The notes beneath the pieces are model-generated. The model was not told the DNA's origin. It did not search any database and worked only from the letters and a program-made list of their open reading frames with translations. Position numbers and translations under genes: made by a program. Shown here piece by piece: positions 1 through 12,392 of a stretch of 64,000 bases of DNA. The stretch's first letter is position 1. Each line of letters opens with the position of its first letter. The DNA is taken from the NCBI GenBank assembly GCA_016858145.1, contig JAEHOE010000067.1, positions 372,001 through 436,000 of the forward strand, in the 5' to 3' direction. Source of the DNA: Edaphochlamys debaryana. Lineage: Eukaryota > Chlorophyta > Chlorophyceae > Chlamydomonadales.

Positions 1-782
1 GCCCAGGAAGGGCAGCGCGCTGCTGTTCTTCCCCTCCTTCATCAACGGAGTCAACGACAGGTGAGGAAACCCCCACGCCGCGAGGCCGGGCGGCGCCACA
101 CCTGCCCCACCCCACCACCCCCCGCCACCCCCCGATGGCCGCGTCCCCCCCCCTGGTCCGCTGGTCCGCGCTATGGGCTGCTCCACACCCCACCCCTCTC
201 GCTTTTTGCTGCTTTGGGTTTACTTTAGCAATCACTACGGTAATCAGGGTCAGCAACCCCACAACATGGGTTCGTGTCGGAGCCCCACGAGGCCAGGCGG
301 CGGGAGCAGGCGGCGGCCTGCGGGGTTGCCTAGCTGATGTCGCGCCGCACCTCCTCCCAACAATCCCCGCAAGAGGGCAGGGGGCGCCGCACCCACCCCT
401 TCATGCTCACACCCCCTCGCGATCCAGGGCCGCGTGCCTCCCATGCTCTCCCCTGCTCTCCACGAATCCGCGCTGTTCCCCGGCCCAAGCCTCCCCCCTC
501 CCGCCTCCCTTTTCCACACTCCCGCGTCCCTCCTCTTCACTCCCTCCGAACCTTTCCTCCTCCCGCCCCCCTCCCCCCCCCAGGCGCACGCTGCACACCG
601 CCCAGGACGCCGTCAGCGAGAAGTGGGTGACTCAGCTCTGGACGAGCTGCGGGGTGGCCACGTTAGCGCACAACAACGGCCTGCCGTCGTACGTGCGGGG
701 GGTCAAGGGCGCAAAGGTACCGCAGCAGCCCAAGGGCCGCAAACGCGGCGTGCCGCCGCAGCGAGTCAACACCAAGGTCTAA
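1..782 (+). CDS. Prolyl 4-hydroxylase-like 2OG-Fe(II) oxygenase, last two exons (5' truncated by window)
   Basis: Only the C-terminal end is present: an exon at 1-60 and a last exon at 584-782, separated by a GT-AG intron (61-583). Joining them in phase gives one frame with the motif ALLFFPSF followed by RRTLHTAQDAVSEKWV. In the prolyl 4-hydroxylase family this is the end of the double-stranded beta-helix: the His of TLH is the distal iron ligand and the Lys of SEKW, nine residues on, binds 2-oxoglutarate. The HxD pair lies outside the window. A basic tail of about 35 residues follows and ends in a TAA at 780-782. Family members hydroxylate peptidyl proline in the ER or Golgi; targeting cannot be judged without the N-terminus. 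The enzyme class is well supported, the substrate is not known. An open frame from 135 runs through the intron and is not the gene. Confidence 0.8.
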   Translation, partial: PGRAARCCSSPPSSTESTTGEETPTPRGRAAPHLPHPTTPRHPPMAASPPLVRWSALWAAPHPTPLAFCCFGFTLAITTVIRVSNPTTWVRVGAPRGQAAGAGGGLRGCLADVAPHLLPTIPARGQGAPHPPLHAHTPSRSRAACLPCSPLLSTNPRCSPAQASPLPPPFSTLPRPSSSLPPNLSSSRPPPPPRRTLHTAQDAVSEKWVTQLWTSCGVATLAHNNGLPSYVRGVKGAKVPQQPKGRKRGVPPQRVNTKV

Positions 783-1857
783 TAAGGACCCAGGAATGGA
801 TCTAGGAATGGAACCGTTTCGACAACCTGGATACGCTGGGTTATGCGGTTGCGGCCTAAGCGGCAGTCAACGCCAAGGCATTAGAACCTCAATACGCGGG
901 GGCACGCGGGTCAGATGGTGGGCATTCTCTTGGTCGGGGGCTGTTAGTTTAGCAGGCCCTGGCTGTTTCTTCAATGCTGGATGCTGGGCTGGCGCTGAAC
1001 GGATGGAGTTGGCCCGCGGCGGGGTGTCAGCCGGGCGGAGCAGGCGGCACAGGACTGGTCTGACGGTGCACTGGCCGCTGTGGCCGTTGTGAGACCATGC
1101 TAGAATGGGGATGGGAGGGGCATATCGACCTTGCTCTGCAGGGACCTGATTCCTGGTGCGGGCATGGGCGTAGTCGAACGAAGAGACAGGGAGGAAGAGC
1201 GAAGGGGAGGGGATAGCGCATGGGACGACAGTGCAGGATTGACGAATCGGGCTCGAGCGCTCATCTGAGTCGTCTGAGTGTAAGAGCAGTAACACCCGTG
1301 AAACCCTGACTGCGGAGGCTTTGAGTAAGATTCAATGCCGGATCCCAGCATCCTGGTAATGGAGCCACGACGCCGGAGGGGCATCGGCGTTACCGCGGCG
1401 TCTGCGAAGTGGGACTGCAGCGTGAGCTCAGCCGGGAGCGGGCGCAGCACATATGACAGCAAGTTAAAGCCGGGGGGGAAGGGGCCCTTGAGTTCGGCTG
1501 ATGCTTGCGGGGGGCCGAGCGGGGGTTCCAAGGCGATCGGTGCCGCGTGGCGGTGACTGCGCGTGCAGGCGTGCCCGACAGCCGGGCGCCACCTCCGCAT
1601 CGCCTTTCCTGCGTGCGGCAAGCTGGTGCATTTGCAATGTGCCGTGCTGAGCATTCGGGGCGGTCGCAGAACGGCGGCCTTGCGATCGAGGGGCGCGGCA
1701 CTTTCTGATCGCTTTGCGCCTCCGTTGTCCTCGTTCTAGACCGGCCCATTTGCATACGGACTCGTGTAGCCACTCCACACACCTCAAATCCGCAGCCAAC
1801 GCGCTGCGACAGCCCCCAGACCAGCGCCTAGCGCCGCTAAAGACCTAGGTCGCAGCC
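783..1857. other. Intergenic stretch: 3' UTR of the upstream hydroxylase and upstream region of pyruvate kinase
   Basis: No splice-consistent coding exon was found on either strand. The stretch should hold the 3' UTR of the upstream gene (TGTAA at 1279) and the promoter and 5' UTR of pyruvate kinase. No clear TATA box was seen just upstream of 1858. Confidence 0.5.
1279..1283 (+). terminator. Possible TGTAA polyadenylation signal
   Basis: TGTAA, the usual green-algal nuclear polyadenylation motif, lies about 500 bases after the stop of the hydroxylase fragment. The call rests on motif and position only. Confidence 0.25.
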
Positions 1858-4800
1858 ATGGTGTCTCTGGGCCTTGAGAATGTGCTGGCGGGCACGCCGT
1901 CCAACATCTGCAAGACGAAGGCACGTCAATTGTGCTCAGAGCGGCTGCACGCGGCGCCGCACGTGAGAATCAATTCCTGGCGCGCCTTGCGCAGGTCGTC
2001 TGCACGCTGGGCCCCAAGTCGCGCAGCGTGGAGGTGCTGGAGGAGCTGCTGCGCGCTGGCATGAGCGTTGCGCGCTTCAACTTCAGCCATGGCTCGCACG
2101 ACTATCACCAAGTGCGTTGCCCGGGGCAGGGCGGTGGCGGCGCTCTTAATGCCAGTGTTCTAGGCAATGCCAGCCAACCCACCACGCGTCTGGAGCGGGC
2201 CGAGGGAGGAGGCTCGGCGGAGGACTCGAGTTGGGGCGGCGCGCGCGAGCGTTGCGGGCGTTGGGCCACGGAACGACCTCGCCCGCGCGCGTCCGCGGCC
2301 CGCGTAGCTTTCTCACGGCGCAATTCACTGGCTTGTAGGAGACCCTGGACAACCTGCGCCAGGCGATGGCCAACACGAAGATTATGTGCGCGGCCATGCT
2401 CGACACCAAGGTGCGCGCCACGCGCCGCTCGCTGCGCGTATCGAATTGATGTGTGACACACGCCCAATTGAGCACGTGCAATGCCTGCAGGGCCCGGAGA
2501 TCCGCACCGGCACCCTGAAGGATGGCAAGCCCGTGCAGCTGACCTCTGGCCAGGAGGTGACCATCACCACTGACTATGCCCGCCCCGGCGATGAGACCAC
2601 CATCGCTATGAGGTGGGGCGCTGACGCCGGGGGCTCTACAGGGGGTCTGGAGGGTTGGGCTTGCGGGCACGGGGGCTGGCGGTCCCTGCGGGTCGAAAAG
2701 GCGGGAAGCGCAGACGCTAGGGTTGTTTAGATCCGCGCTAAGCCCGCCTGCTGACAAGCCTCCAAGGCTTGCTGGGCAGCGTTTGACGCCAAAGGCTGTA
2801 GTCCCTGCTGTGGATTAGAGTGCCCCGAGCAACCGACCTCACCCCCTCCACTCAAGCCAAGCCACGGCCGCGGCCAGCCCGGCTTGGACCAGCCGAGCTC
2901 CCCCCACCCCTGCACACCCTCTCACGCCTGACCCACATGCGGGCCCAGCCTGCCCCGCACCCTTGCCGGCCCGACCCACATCGCGCTCGGCCCCCTACCG
3001 CCCCCGGTCAACGCTGGTCAACGACCTGCAACCCGCCTCCCTCCCCCGCCCGCAGCTACCAGAAGCTGGCGCAGGACGTGAAGCCCGGCTCCCAGATCCT
3101 GTGCGCTGACGGCAGCATTGTCCTGGTGGGTAGCGTCGCACAGAAAGAGGGCTTGAGATACCAGAGGTTTCGAGGTCACAGGGCTATAAACAGCGACAGC
3201 GTCACGCACTGAGGAGCAGGAACAGGCCGTACGGCAGTGGGACGAGCGTACGGCACGTGGCGGGCCCGCGGCCTCACGCGGCGAGGCCGGGCGAGGAGCC
3301 ATCGTGGGCGGCTCGCGGCCTTCATTGGCGCAGCGGAGGGTCTGGCGCGTCAGGCTCTGCCCCAAGTTGCCGCGGATGGCTGGCGGCGGCAGCGGCGCTG
3401 GAGCTGTGGAGGAGCTGCTGGCCACTGGAGGCGGCGAGCCGACCCGGCGGGGCACTCGGGCCCGCCCGGCGGCGGCCGAGGACCCCCGAACAGCCGAACC
3501 CCGTCCCAGCATGACCCCAGCCCAGCCCCAGCGACGGCCCGGCACCGTCTGGCACGATCAGCACCTGCATCAGCCCGGGTGCTCCGCCAGCCCAGCCTGC
3601 GGCCTGTCGGGGGGAGGGCAGGGCCTGGCGGGCGGCGACTCGCCTCGGTGCTACAGCCTGGGCTTGGTGAAACAGCCCATCTGTAGCCCCGCCTTGCGAG
3701 CCAAGAGGCTCCCCGCCGCCGTCCTCCTTGCCTGCCTGCCTGGCGCCAAACCGCCTCCTCGGTCCCCAGTCTGACCGCTCGCTCGCACCCCTTCCTCCCC
3801 AGCACCCCTTCCTCCCCATCACCCCCTCTCCCCGTGCAGGAGGTCATCTCGACCGACCCCGCCGCCGGCACCGTCCGCGCGCGCTGCATGAACTCGGCCG
3901 TGCTGGGGTGAGGCGGCGCGGGGGAGGGAGCGGGGGGGGTTTCGTTGCGGGAGGGGCTGCTCGTGGGGGGGAGGGGTGAATGCGGAGGCTGGGCGCAGTC
4001 TGGCGCTTGGTGTTCGGGGGCAGACGCTGGCCCGCCGGCGATCAGGGCGGTAGTGGCTACCGGTAGTGGGTGGTGTGCAGCCCTGCGAGGTCATCCCCCC
4101 TAAGGACTGACACCAAACGGAGTCCTACCTTCCCCTCCTCAGCCCTACCGCAACCCCCGCCGCCCCTCCCTCCCCCGAACCCTCCCAGCGAGCGCAAGAA
4201 CGTCAACCTGCCCGGCGTTGTGGTGGACCTGCCCACGCTGACGGAGAAGGACATTGAGGACATCACGCACTGGGCCATCCCCAACGACATTGACTTCATC
4301 GCCGCCTCGTTCGTGCGCAAGGGCTCGGACCTGGACACCATCCGCCAGGTGGGTCGTTGGCGGTTGGCGGTTGACAGTTTTGTTGGTTTGGCGGTTTGGC
4401 GGGGCTGGACAAGGTTGCGCGTCGGCTGCATCGACGCCGCCCCTCCCCGCCCTCTTCCTCTCCCACCGCAGGTGCTGGGTGAGCGCGGGCGCTCCATCAA
4501 GATCATCTCCAAGGTGGGGATGAGGGTCGGGAGCAGGGCAGGGGGGGGATGCCCAGGCAGCATCCCTCCCATAGCGACGAGCCAGGCCTGCTGGAGGGGA
4601 GCCTGGCGCACGCATTCGCCACGGGTACCGGGGGCGGCACACAGGCTGCAGAGAAGGCCTCCAGGAACCGACCCCACGCCGAGGACCACGGGCTCCCTCC
4701 CTCGCCTCGCCCAGAATCGCCTCCCAAGAAACCACTTCGCTTGAACTCGGTCCCCACCCCACCCGCCACTCCCCCCCGACCCCAGGTGGAGAACCAGGAG

Positions 4801-6648
4801 GGCATCCAGAACTTCGACGAGATCCTGTTCAAGACCGACTCGGTCATGGTGGCGCGTGGAGACCTGGGCATGGAGATCCCCACCGAGAAGATCTTCCTGG
4901 CCCAGAAGATGATGATCCAGAAGTGCAACTACGCCGGTACGGCAGGGCATCCGGGCGGGGGGCATCGGCGGGGGTCGATGCCGGGCGGCCCCACACCGCT
5001 CATGCACCGGCCTCCCCCCTTACCTCCCCCCCTCCCCTTTACATCCCCGTCCCTTCTCCTCCCCCCCCTGACAGGCAAGCCCGTGATCACGGCCACTCAG
5101 ATGCTCGAGTCCATGATCAAGAACCCGCGCCCCACCCGCGCCGAGGCCACCGACGTGGCCAACGCCGTGCTGGACGGCACCGACTGCGTCATGCTCTCGG
5201 GCGAGACGGCGGCGGGCAACTTCCCCGTCGAGGCCGTCAAGGTGGGCCCGGCGGTTGGGTTTTGGGCCCGGGTTTTGGTCCCGGGTTGGGCCTGGGGCGG
5301 GCCCGACTGGCCCGAACACGCCAGCTGCTGCAACGTGCCTTGAGGCCGTGCCGGCCTGGCCTAACGCGAGTCACCCCCATTCTCCTACCCCCCCTCCACC
5401 TCCCCCCCCTGACAGGTCATGACCAAGATCTGCCGCGAGGCCGAGGCCTCCCTGGACTACTACGCCATGTTCAAGAACATCCTCAAGCAGGTACGGCAGT
5501 ACGGCGGCGTGCATGTGTCGGTGTGCTTTACGGCATACAGTGCGCGTCGTCTCTCCACCTCCAGGGTGCAGTCCGTTTCGCCCCCCGCCCTTCCCGCCGA
5601 CCCCCCAAGCTCCCTCCCACCCCCAACATCCCTCCCGCCCCCAAACCTCCCTCCTGCCTCCCCCCCCTGTCCCCCCCCACCCCCAGGCCCCCATGCCCAT
5701 GAGCCCGCTCGAGTCCCTGGCCTCCTCGGCCGTGCGCACCGCCCACAAGGTGGGGCGGAGGAGAGGGCGGGGGCAGCCGACTGGGGAAATGGGTCTGAAG
5801 GTGGCTGGGTGGGGACAAGGCTTGGACTCGCCTCGGCAGGGGTCGGGGGCGCAAAGGCGCTGGGCAGAAAGGCTCGGTTTGTGGAATGCGTGGCACTCGG
5901 CGGAGGACAGTACAAGGGAAGGCCGAGGGCGAGGCTCGGGCGAGGCCCCCGATCGATCACGAGCGGCCGAGGGCCAGGCGCCGTGCGCCTCCCGCCGGAT
6001 TCTGCTTTCTCTCCTCTCGTCGCCCCCAGCAACAAAGTGGACTCCCCCCCCCTCACTCCCCCCGCTCCTCCCCCATACCCCTCCTGTCAGGTGCACGCCT
6101 CCCTGATCGTGGTGCTCACGCGCGAGGGCTCCACCGCCCGCCTCGTGGCCAAGTACCGCCCGCTGGTGCCCGTGCTCACCGTGGCGGTGCCCGTGCTCAC
6201 CACGGACTCGCTGACGTGGACCTGCTCGGGCGAGGCGCCCGCGCGCCAGTGCCTGGTCACCCGCGGCCTCATCCCCGTGCTGGCCGAGGGCTCCGCGCGC
6301 GCCACGGATTCCGACACCACGGACGAGATCCTGGCCGCCGCCATCGAGCACGCCAAGGTGCGTTGGTTGTCGGTTGGTGTCGGTTGGTGCTCTTTGAGCA
6401 TCCGCGGGTTCACATGGGCCTGGGGTTCCGGGCCGCCGCCATCGAGCACGCCAAGGTGCACTGCTTGTCGCGAATAGCGTGGATGCTCATACATCAGTTC
6501 CTCTCTCCGCCACGTCTCAGCCTGCCTTTCCTGCACGCTCCCGTCTGTCCCCCCCCAGACCATGCGCTACTGCGCCAAGGGCGACTCGATCGTGGCCCTG
6601 CACCGGATCGGGAACGCGTCCGTCATCAAGATCGTGGACATCAAGTAG
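1858..6648 (+). CDS. PYK: Pyruvate kinase, cytosolic type, 14 exons, 508 aa
   Basis: Converts phosphoenolpyruvate and ADP to pyruvate and ATP, the last step of glycolysis. Exons: 1858-1920, 1995-2111, 2339-2410, 2491-2612, 3056-3125, 3840-3907, 4189-4348, 4472-4513, 4786-4936, 5075-5241, 5416-5490, 5687-5749, 6091-6357, 6559-6648. All phases agree and give 508 residues, the usual length for plant cytosolic isozymes. Visible signatures are [39 protein letters not shown] (across an exon junction), the catalytic-loop region IISKVENQEG (about 235-244), [12 protein letters not shown] and [16 protein letters not shown]. The N-terminus is short with no transit peptide, so a cytosolic place is inferred. 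Intron 1 (1921-1994) is GC-AG: splicing AAG to GTCGTC restores TKVVCTLGP, whereas the nearest GT site would leave a 32-base intron. The last intron contains a 29-bp copy of the end of exon 13. Confidence 0.95.
6333..6459 (+). repeat. 29-bp direct duplication of an exon end with its 5' splice site (6333-6361 and 6431-6459)
   Basis: The last 25 bases of pyruvate kinase exon 13 plus the first four of the intron recur exactly 98 bases downstream inside the same intron, including the AAG|GTGC splice context. Use of the second site would add 98 bases and break the frame, so it is probably silent. Confidence 0.85.
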
Positions 6649-8575
6649 ATTCGTACGGCACTCGTAGTACGATAGCTTGTACGGGGGATCTCGCTGTGCC
6701 GGGCGCCGCCGCCTGTCGGCTCTGTCGGCGGCGGCGCGCGGTGCGGGTGTACCATCGTGCGGCGAGGGCGTCGCGTCGCTTCGGGTCGGATGGGATCTGC
6801 CGTACACTCGGGTACAGGTTGTCGGAGATTCTTGATTAGGTTCGATGCACGAGGAATCGAAGCTGGTGGCGGCCGAGGCGGAGGCGCAGGGGGCGCCGAA
6901 GCGGTGCCTCCAGAGGGCCTAGGTGTGCAGCTGCAGCCGGGTTGGGGTGGAGAGAGAAAGGTGGGCCCCGCTGTGCCTGTTCTCTTTTCGGCCGAGGGCA
7001 GGGAAGCTCTTAGTGCTCGGGGGGCCGAGTCGGAGAGAGCAGGTGGAATGCGTGGGGGGGGGGGGGCGGTGGCGGTGTTTGGCAGGGGTCGATCGGGTCT
7101 GGGTCGGGGGCGGGAGCGAGGCCCCAACGGGCCCTCACGGGTTACGGAAGAGAGGCAGGCTGGAACTGCGAAGAGAGCGGGGCGTGACTGAGTCGAGTCG
7201 GGGGACACATGACTGGCCGTGGGGTTGATAGTAAGGCCGCACCGCGGGCGTCTGAGGCTCCTGGCGGCGTGGCGGCAACGCCAGGCGGCCGGAGTGCTTA
7301 CGGCCCGTCGCGAATACATAACTGCGTGTGACGGGAAGCTGAGCTTTGCCGGGGCGCGGAGGAGGCGTCTTGGCGGGCGCAGCCCTGGCCGAAGAATTGG
7401 CACTTGTACGGTGTGTGGTCGAGGGATCCAGGCGGATCGAGGAGCTCGGTTGTGTGGGTTTCTTGGCTCGCCTGCGGGCTCAGACGCATGGTTCGGTTGC
7501 TGCGTGGTTACGGCTCAGGATTGGGGCCGGGGACCCAGGGTCCGGATGGTGTGTTGAGTTTGGGCGGATCGGCGTGGGCTCTCCGGTGCCGCGTGTCGCC
7601 TTGGAGCGGCGCTGTGGGACGCCGGCAGGCTGTAAGCGCCAAAACAAGCTTGCTAAGAGAGAGGGTCTTCCTCAGTCCTCGGTGGTCACTGAGGGGCCTC
7701 GAAAGTGACGCAGCTGAAGGCCACGGGATTGGTGGACATAGCCCCCGAGTGGTTCACCAGCAGCAAGGCCATCTAGCACCACACGGAGCGATATGCGCGG
7801 ACGAAGTAGTCGGTGTTGCGGTGGCGCTATTGAGGGGCCCGAGAAGGTGAGCGAACGGGTCCGGCTTGGTGCTCTAGCATGGCGCCGCACGCACGCACGG
7901 GCGAGCGAGGAGCAGTGGCCACCGGCCCAACGGGCAGCCCTTCATAACCTAAGCCGAGTCTGGTCTATACTGCGACGGCCCAGGACATGCTCCCTCCCCA
8001 CGCCGCCAGGAGGTGTTGTGGCACCCACACCCGCGAAGAGCCCAAGAGCCCCGCCAAACATCCCACACCGTCACCAGTCCTTGCCACTTCTGCCCAGCAC
8101 CTCGGCACCAGCCCCTTGGGCCCAACAGGCCAAACCAGGGACTCCACCATTGGGAGAATGGGAATGGGACTAGGCTACGCGATAAGCGAGGGCAGCAAAC
8201 GCACCAACAGGCCCGGGGGCAGGGAACCCCGCAAGAGCCAATGCATGATCTCCCTTGCCCCCATGCTATGCCCTGACGACCCGCCCCACGACCCCTGGCT
8301 ACGCTCCAGCGCCCCCGGGGCTGCCCTCCAGCCTGCACCTTGCTCCCTGCACTCCAGCACCCAACATCCACACGCTCCCGGCGCACATCGTCCGCGCAGC
8401 AATTGGTGTCCTCTGCAGCTTGCAACACCCCTCCCTTACCTGCCCGTCCTCCACCCCTTGTCCTTGGCCCCTTGCGTCCCAGAACCCTGGCATGCCAATC
8501 CGGCGTTGCCTTTGCCTACCTCTGCTGGTCAGCTCAGTCAGCCTACAGTACGGGCCTCATGCCAGCTCCGCCGCC
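6649..8575. other. Convergent 3' region between pyruvate kinase and the minus-strand gene
   Basis: No convincing exon. It should contain the pyruvate kinase 3' UTR (to about 7650) and, from the right, the 3' UTR of the minus-strand gene ending at 8576. A G homopolymer lies near 7053-7064. The long open frames here are GC-driven and lack splice-site or protein support. Confidence 0.5.
7631..7635 (+). terminator. Possible TGTAA polyadenylation signal of pyruvate kinase
   Basis: A TGTAA motif about 980 bases after the stop codon. A 3' UTR of this length is ordinary in chlorophycean algae. Assigned by motif and position only. Confidence 0.35.
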
Positions 8576-10725
8576 TCAAGCCAGCTCCTCCACCCCTGCC
8601 AGCTCCTCCACCCCCCCTCTGAGAACCACGCCGGCCTTCGCCATCGCCACTCCACACCCCACCAGTCGGCGGGGCTGGCCCTCGGGCCGGGGGTCAGCCT
8701 CGGCCGAGATCTCGGCCGCTTGCGTCGCCCACACATCCATGTGATCAATCATTTGCTGCACGCTCAGCGCAATCCCCAGCACCGCGCCGCCCACGGCCTT
8801 GTAGATCTCGAGACGCACCCGCCGGGGCGCGAGTGCGCCGTCCTGCTTGCAGAGGTCCAGGATGAGGTCGCCTAGCGGGTCGCCCTTGTACTCCTGGTCG
8901 ATCTGGTCGCGGATGGCTTTCAGCTCGGCCTTGCTGGGGCTGCGTCGCTCCCGCTCAACGAACGAGGCCAGGTCGGCTTTGAAGAGCTCGTTGGCGCACG
9001 TCTGTTTGTGCGTGGAGATAGCGGGAAGCGGAAAGTTTAGGAACGTGTCGTTCCTTGAGGACTTGTGGTGGGCCACAGGTGGGGTGATGGGAGAGGACGG
9101 GAGTGCCAGAGGTGCCCAACGGACTGGCTGGCAGGTGGTCCCTCCTTGGCTCAAGCGCTACCCCCTTCCCCCGTTCTCTCCTGCCTGTGACCAGCGCACT
9201 CGGCCCCTCACACACACCCGAGCCCCGTCCCGCCTTACCGAGACACTCTGGTCGACTGCTTGCAGCACAAGACTGGAGGGATGGTACCCCGTACGGCAGT
9301 CATTTGGGTCCCTGCTCATCATGCGCTTGTCATCTCGGCCGCAGAAGCTGGGAAGGCTCTGCATCCTGTCGAGCCGGTTGTCGGACAGCTGCGCAGGTAG
9401 GGGAGGCAGGGCAAAGAAGGACGGGAATAGCGGGCGGTTAGGGGCTGCAGCAGCGTGCCTGTTACCTGTGCAGTGGCGCGCAGAGCAAGCTGCCGGTAGC
9501 AGGGGGGAAGCATAGTGCGCCGTGCCTGTCTGCACAGCGTCTCTCCCACATCCCGACCCACATCAGGCCCATGCACCAACGCCAATGGCGACAACAGGCC
9601 CCCAACTCATGTCAGGTAGGCAAGGATCACACAAAGCCGCCCACCTTGGGGCGGCCGCAGGAGCACATGCCAGGGTAGTCCCCTGGAAGGTGGGCGCAGA
9701 CGCTGGCGGCGGCGAGCGTGGCGTAATGGGGGTGAAAGCCCGCGGCCTGGAGCCGGGACGCCACCGCAGCGCTCCACACGCGGAGCGCCTCGCGCACCCT
9801 GCCCTCGCGCGGGGGCTCACCCAGGCGCACGCCTGCATGCGTACGGGACGGTCGCAAGCAGCCCGTGAGGTTTAGGCCCGGGGTCCGGGTTTGGGTCAGC
9901 ACAGAGTGAAGCAGGGGCTCATGCCCTCCCGTGAGACGGCATGGGAGCCCACCGACGTCCGAGAGTCAGGCGGGAGTGCCTTCCTAGCTGTACGAACCCC
10001 GGCTCACCCGGTGTCAGCCAAGCGTCCAGGCCGATCTGGATGCGGATGTATGACACCTGGTCCCTGTCAGCCTGAGAAAGTACGGCATGACTGCAGAAGT
10101 AGAGGCCGATGAAGGACGCCCACAGCTGGTAAGCGGCGTACGCCAGCCGCGCGGCATCTCCGTTGGCGGCGTGGGGGTCCCAGGGAAAGGTCGGCACCGG
10201 GCCGCCCTGGATGAATTTGAACACAAATGGCTCCAAGATGTGCTTCAGGCCAAGCAGCGCCGCGGTGGTCAGCTGCTTCTTGAAGTGCTGCGGGGTTGGA
10301 TGGGCCGGGGAAGGGGATTCGAGGGGATCCAGGGTGGGGTTGGGTTCGTGAGGACCATCCTCGACCTGGACATGCCAAGTAAGCCTAAGTCCGAAAATAT
10401 CACACGCACCTGCTCCAGCGCGAAGAAGTGGTCCGCGAGACACGCGAAGCTCGCGACCAAAGCATCGCCCCACCGGACTGGGGTGTACTCGTTGTCGGCT
10501 TTATCATTCACCGCGGGCACATACTTGGGATTGGGCTCGCCTCTTGGCTGCATTGGGTGAAGTAGCGAGGCACCGCGTTGTGGACACCGCGAGATGAACT
10601 TGCTGCAGCGCCCTGCCTTGAGCATCTGAATAAGCGACGCAACGGACCTGGAAACACAGCCTCAAGTCGCCCTCCGAGCTCATCTCCTCCTGGAACCATC
10701 TCTCCTCGGGAGTGGCCTGCGCCAT
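8576..10725 (-). CDS. Unrecognised multi-exon protein, about 470 aa, with an apparent frameshift
   Basis: Exons that read in one phase on the minus strand: 10725-10648 (ATG start), 10647-10410, 10287-10008, 9832-9645, 9529-9466, 9388-9239 and 9001-8576 (stop). Most junctions are canonical, for example CAG|GTGCGT at 10409 and a shared Gly codon joining 10008 to 9832. Two points are unresolved. The first piece (MAQATPEERWFQEEM...) joins the next (SVASLIQMLKAGRCSK) only if one G is ignored near 10647. The join from 9645 to 9529 also lacks one phase-correct splice choice. The protein is mostly helical and soluble in look, with no signal peptide and no motif I recognise. The last exon is rich in charged residues (FVERERRSPSKAELKAI). 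The gene is real by its exon structure, its function unknown. Confidence 0.6.
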
Positions 10726-12392
10726 TGTGCGCTCGCGACTATCTTATGGCATTTAGTGAGAGCAAGGGGTTTATCCAGCAGTATGCTTTGTCGAGGCAAG
10801 CCGCGGTGAGCGCGTTTGGCTCGACTCTGCATCGGTGCATCCGATTTCATTCCCGCGGGCCTGGAGGGGCCGGCCTCGGGCCCGGCCGTCCGGCGGGAGG
10901 AGCCTCATCGGTTGGGTCTGGCATTGCTGCAACGGCATTGAAGCCGCTGTGTGGACGTGTGCGGTTTCTTGTATACCATCCTCCCCACACTCCGCTGCTG
11001 CTGCCGCCCACGCCCACCTCAAGTCCCCACCACACTTCGCTGACCCAGCCTCCGCCTCCAGCCTCCCTTTTGCCTTCGAGTGTTGTGCGTAAATAGTGAC
11101 TAAAAGGAAAGCGCTGAAGTGTCACAGACAGGGCCTGATGTGAACCCTGGTCCTCCCTAGTGTCCTGCCGTGCCCTACTCCGCTGCTTGCTCCACGCCGC
11201 CCACTTCACTCGGTGGTTGGTGCCATCGTTGTAGCAGATGGCTGGTTGTCAAGGCCGTGCCCTCGTGCACTCGCTTGCATGGCCCGTTGCTTCAAACCCT
11301 GGAAGCCAACCCCATCCTGGAGCCGTGTGCACTACTACTCCTGCTACTCTGCCTCATCTTGTCACTACTACTACTGTCTTGATCGTCACGACAACGCGGC
11401 TTTCTGTCACCGCGGCTCTCACTGTGTAATCGTTTGTCCCTGCTCCTTGCATGACCAGTGCGACACCACCCAAGCAAGCGAGATAGCGGGTGATGACCGC
11501 TGTCTGGATCGGCGGCCCGAAAGGCCGTTGTATGAGGCACGCAGATCTAACCTCGTCTAACCCTGACGATCCGCTTCTGTCGCCGGGTGCACAGCACATG
11601 CTCTCATAAAGTACGGCCCATGACGAACGTGGCGAAGATCCAACAGCCGCTAGCGGCATACATAGCACACAGGGCCTCCAAACTCCCACCAGGAGAAAGC
11701 AAATCCCGACTACCCGTACGACATGCCGTGCATGCCAAGGCCCAGCGCATGCACTGCCTTCGACCGCCCTTCCCCCAACCATGGTGCTCTGCGCTGCATT
11801 GCGCTTTGCTTAACCAAAGGGGCCAATCAGGGGTGATACCACCCCCGGGGTCGATGGCCCGTCACGTGCACACACCTATATGACACCTGATTCCCCCCCA
11901 CCCCCCCATGAAGAAGTCCTCCTGCTCTGTTTCCCCATCAGCCTTCACCCCATTAGGCGACCGCCTCCAGCAAGAAGCGCCCCCCCTGTCCCCTACTGCC
12001 ACTGCCCCAACTCGTCAAGCTACTGGTTCCCCGGGCCTTGCCCTCGTGCTCTCCCTTGCATTGCACTCCTGCTTTTAAAACATGGTAAGCGACAGCGACT
12101 GGTTCCCCGGGCCGTGCCCTCGTGCTCTTGCTTGCATTGCACTCCTGCTTTATGATACATCGAGCGGCCCCGTCCTGCATGCTGGGTGGCAGATCGATGG
12201 CTCCATGGCACCCGGGGCCACCAGTCATCAGGAGTACCCCTGCCAGCCGTCATGGGGCTCGCACTGCTCACAACGCAGCGGACCCAAGCACTCAAGGCTG
12301 AGACCCCGTGCGCCCCCGCCTGCGCCTTCGACTTCCCGCCGCCAAGCCCCAGGTACTACTTGTGCCCCAACACATATGGATGAGTCCGGCCT
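10726..12392. other. Intergenic region with short repeats
   Basis: No supported gene. It holds the upstream region of the minus-strand gene starting at 10725 and the 3' flank of the minus-strand gene ending at 12393. An ACT-rich microsatellite lies near 11330-11382 and a tandem duplication at 12022-12152. Confidence 0.5.
12022..12152. repeat. Tandem duplication, about 55-bp units, 76 bp apart
   Basis: Two near-identical segments starting at 12022 and 12098 share TGGTTCCCCGGGCC, CCCTCGTGCTCT and TTGCATTGCACTCCTGC with only a few changes. A weaker relative (GTGCCCTCGTGC) occurs near 11255. Confidence 0.7.

Noticed and set aside
135..584. Plus-strand open frame leading into the hydroxylase last exon
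   Set aside because: It reads through a GT-AG intron; splicing 60 to 584 gives the correct P4H motif.
4057..5007. Long minus-strand open frame across pyruvate kinase
   Set aside because: Antisense shadow of GC-rich coding exons; no splice structure or family motif.
5371..6351. Second long minus-strand open frame in pyruvate kinase
   Set aside because: Same reason; it covers exons 11-13 in reverse and the C-rich introns.
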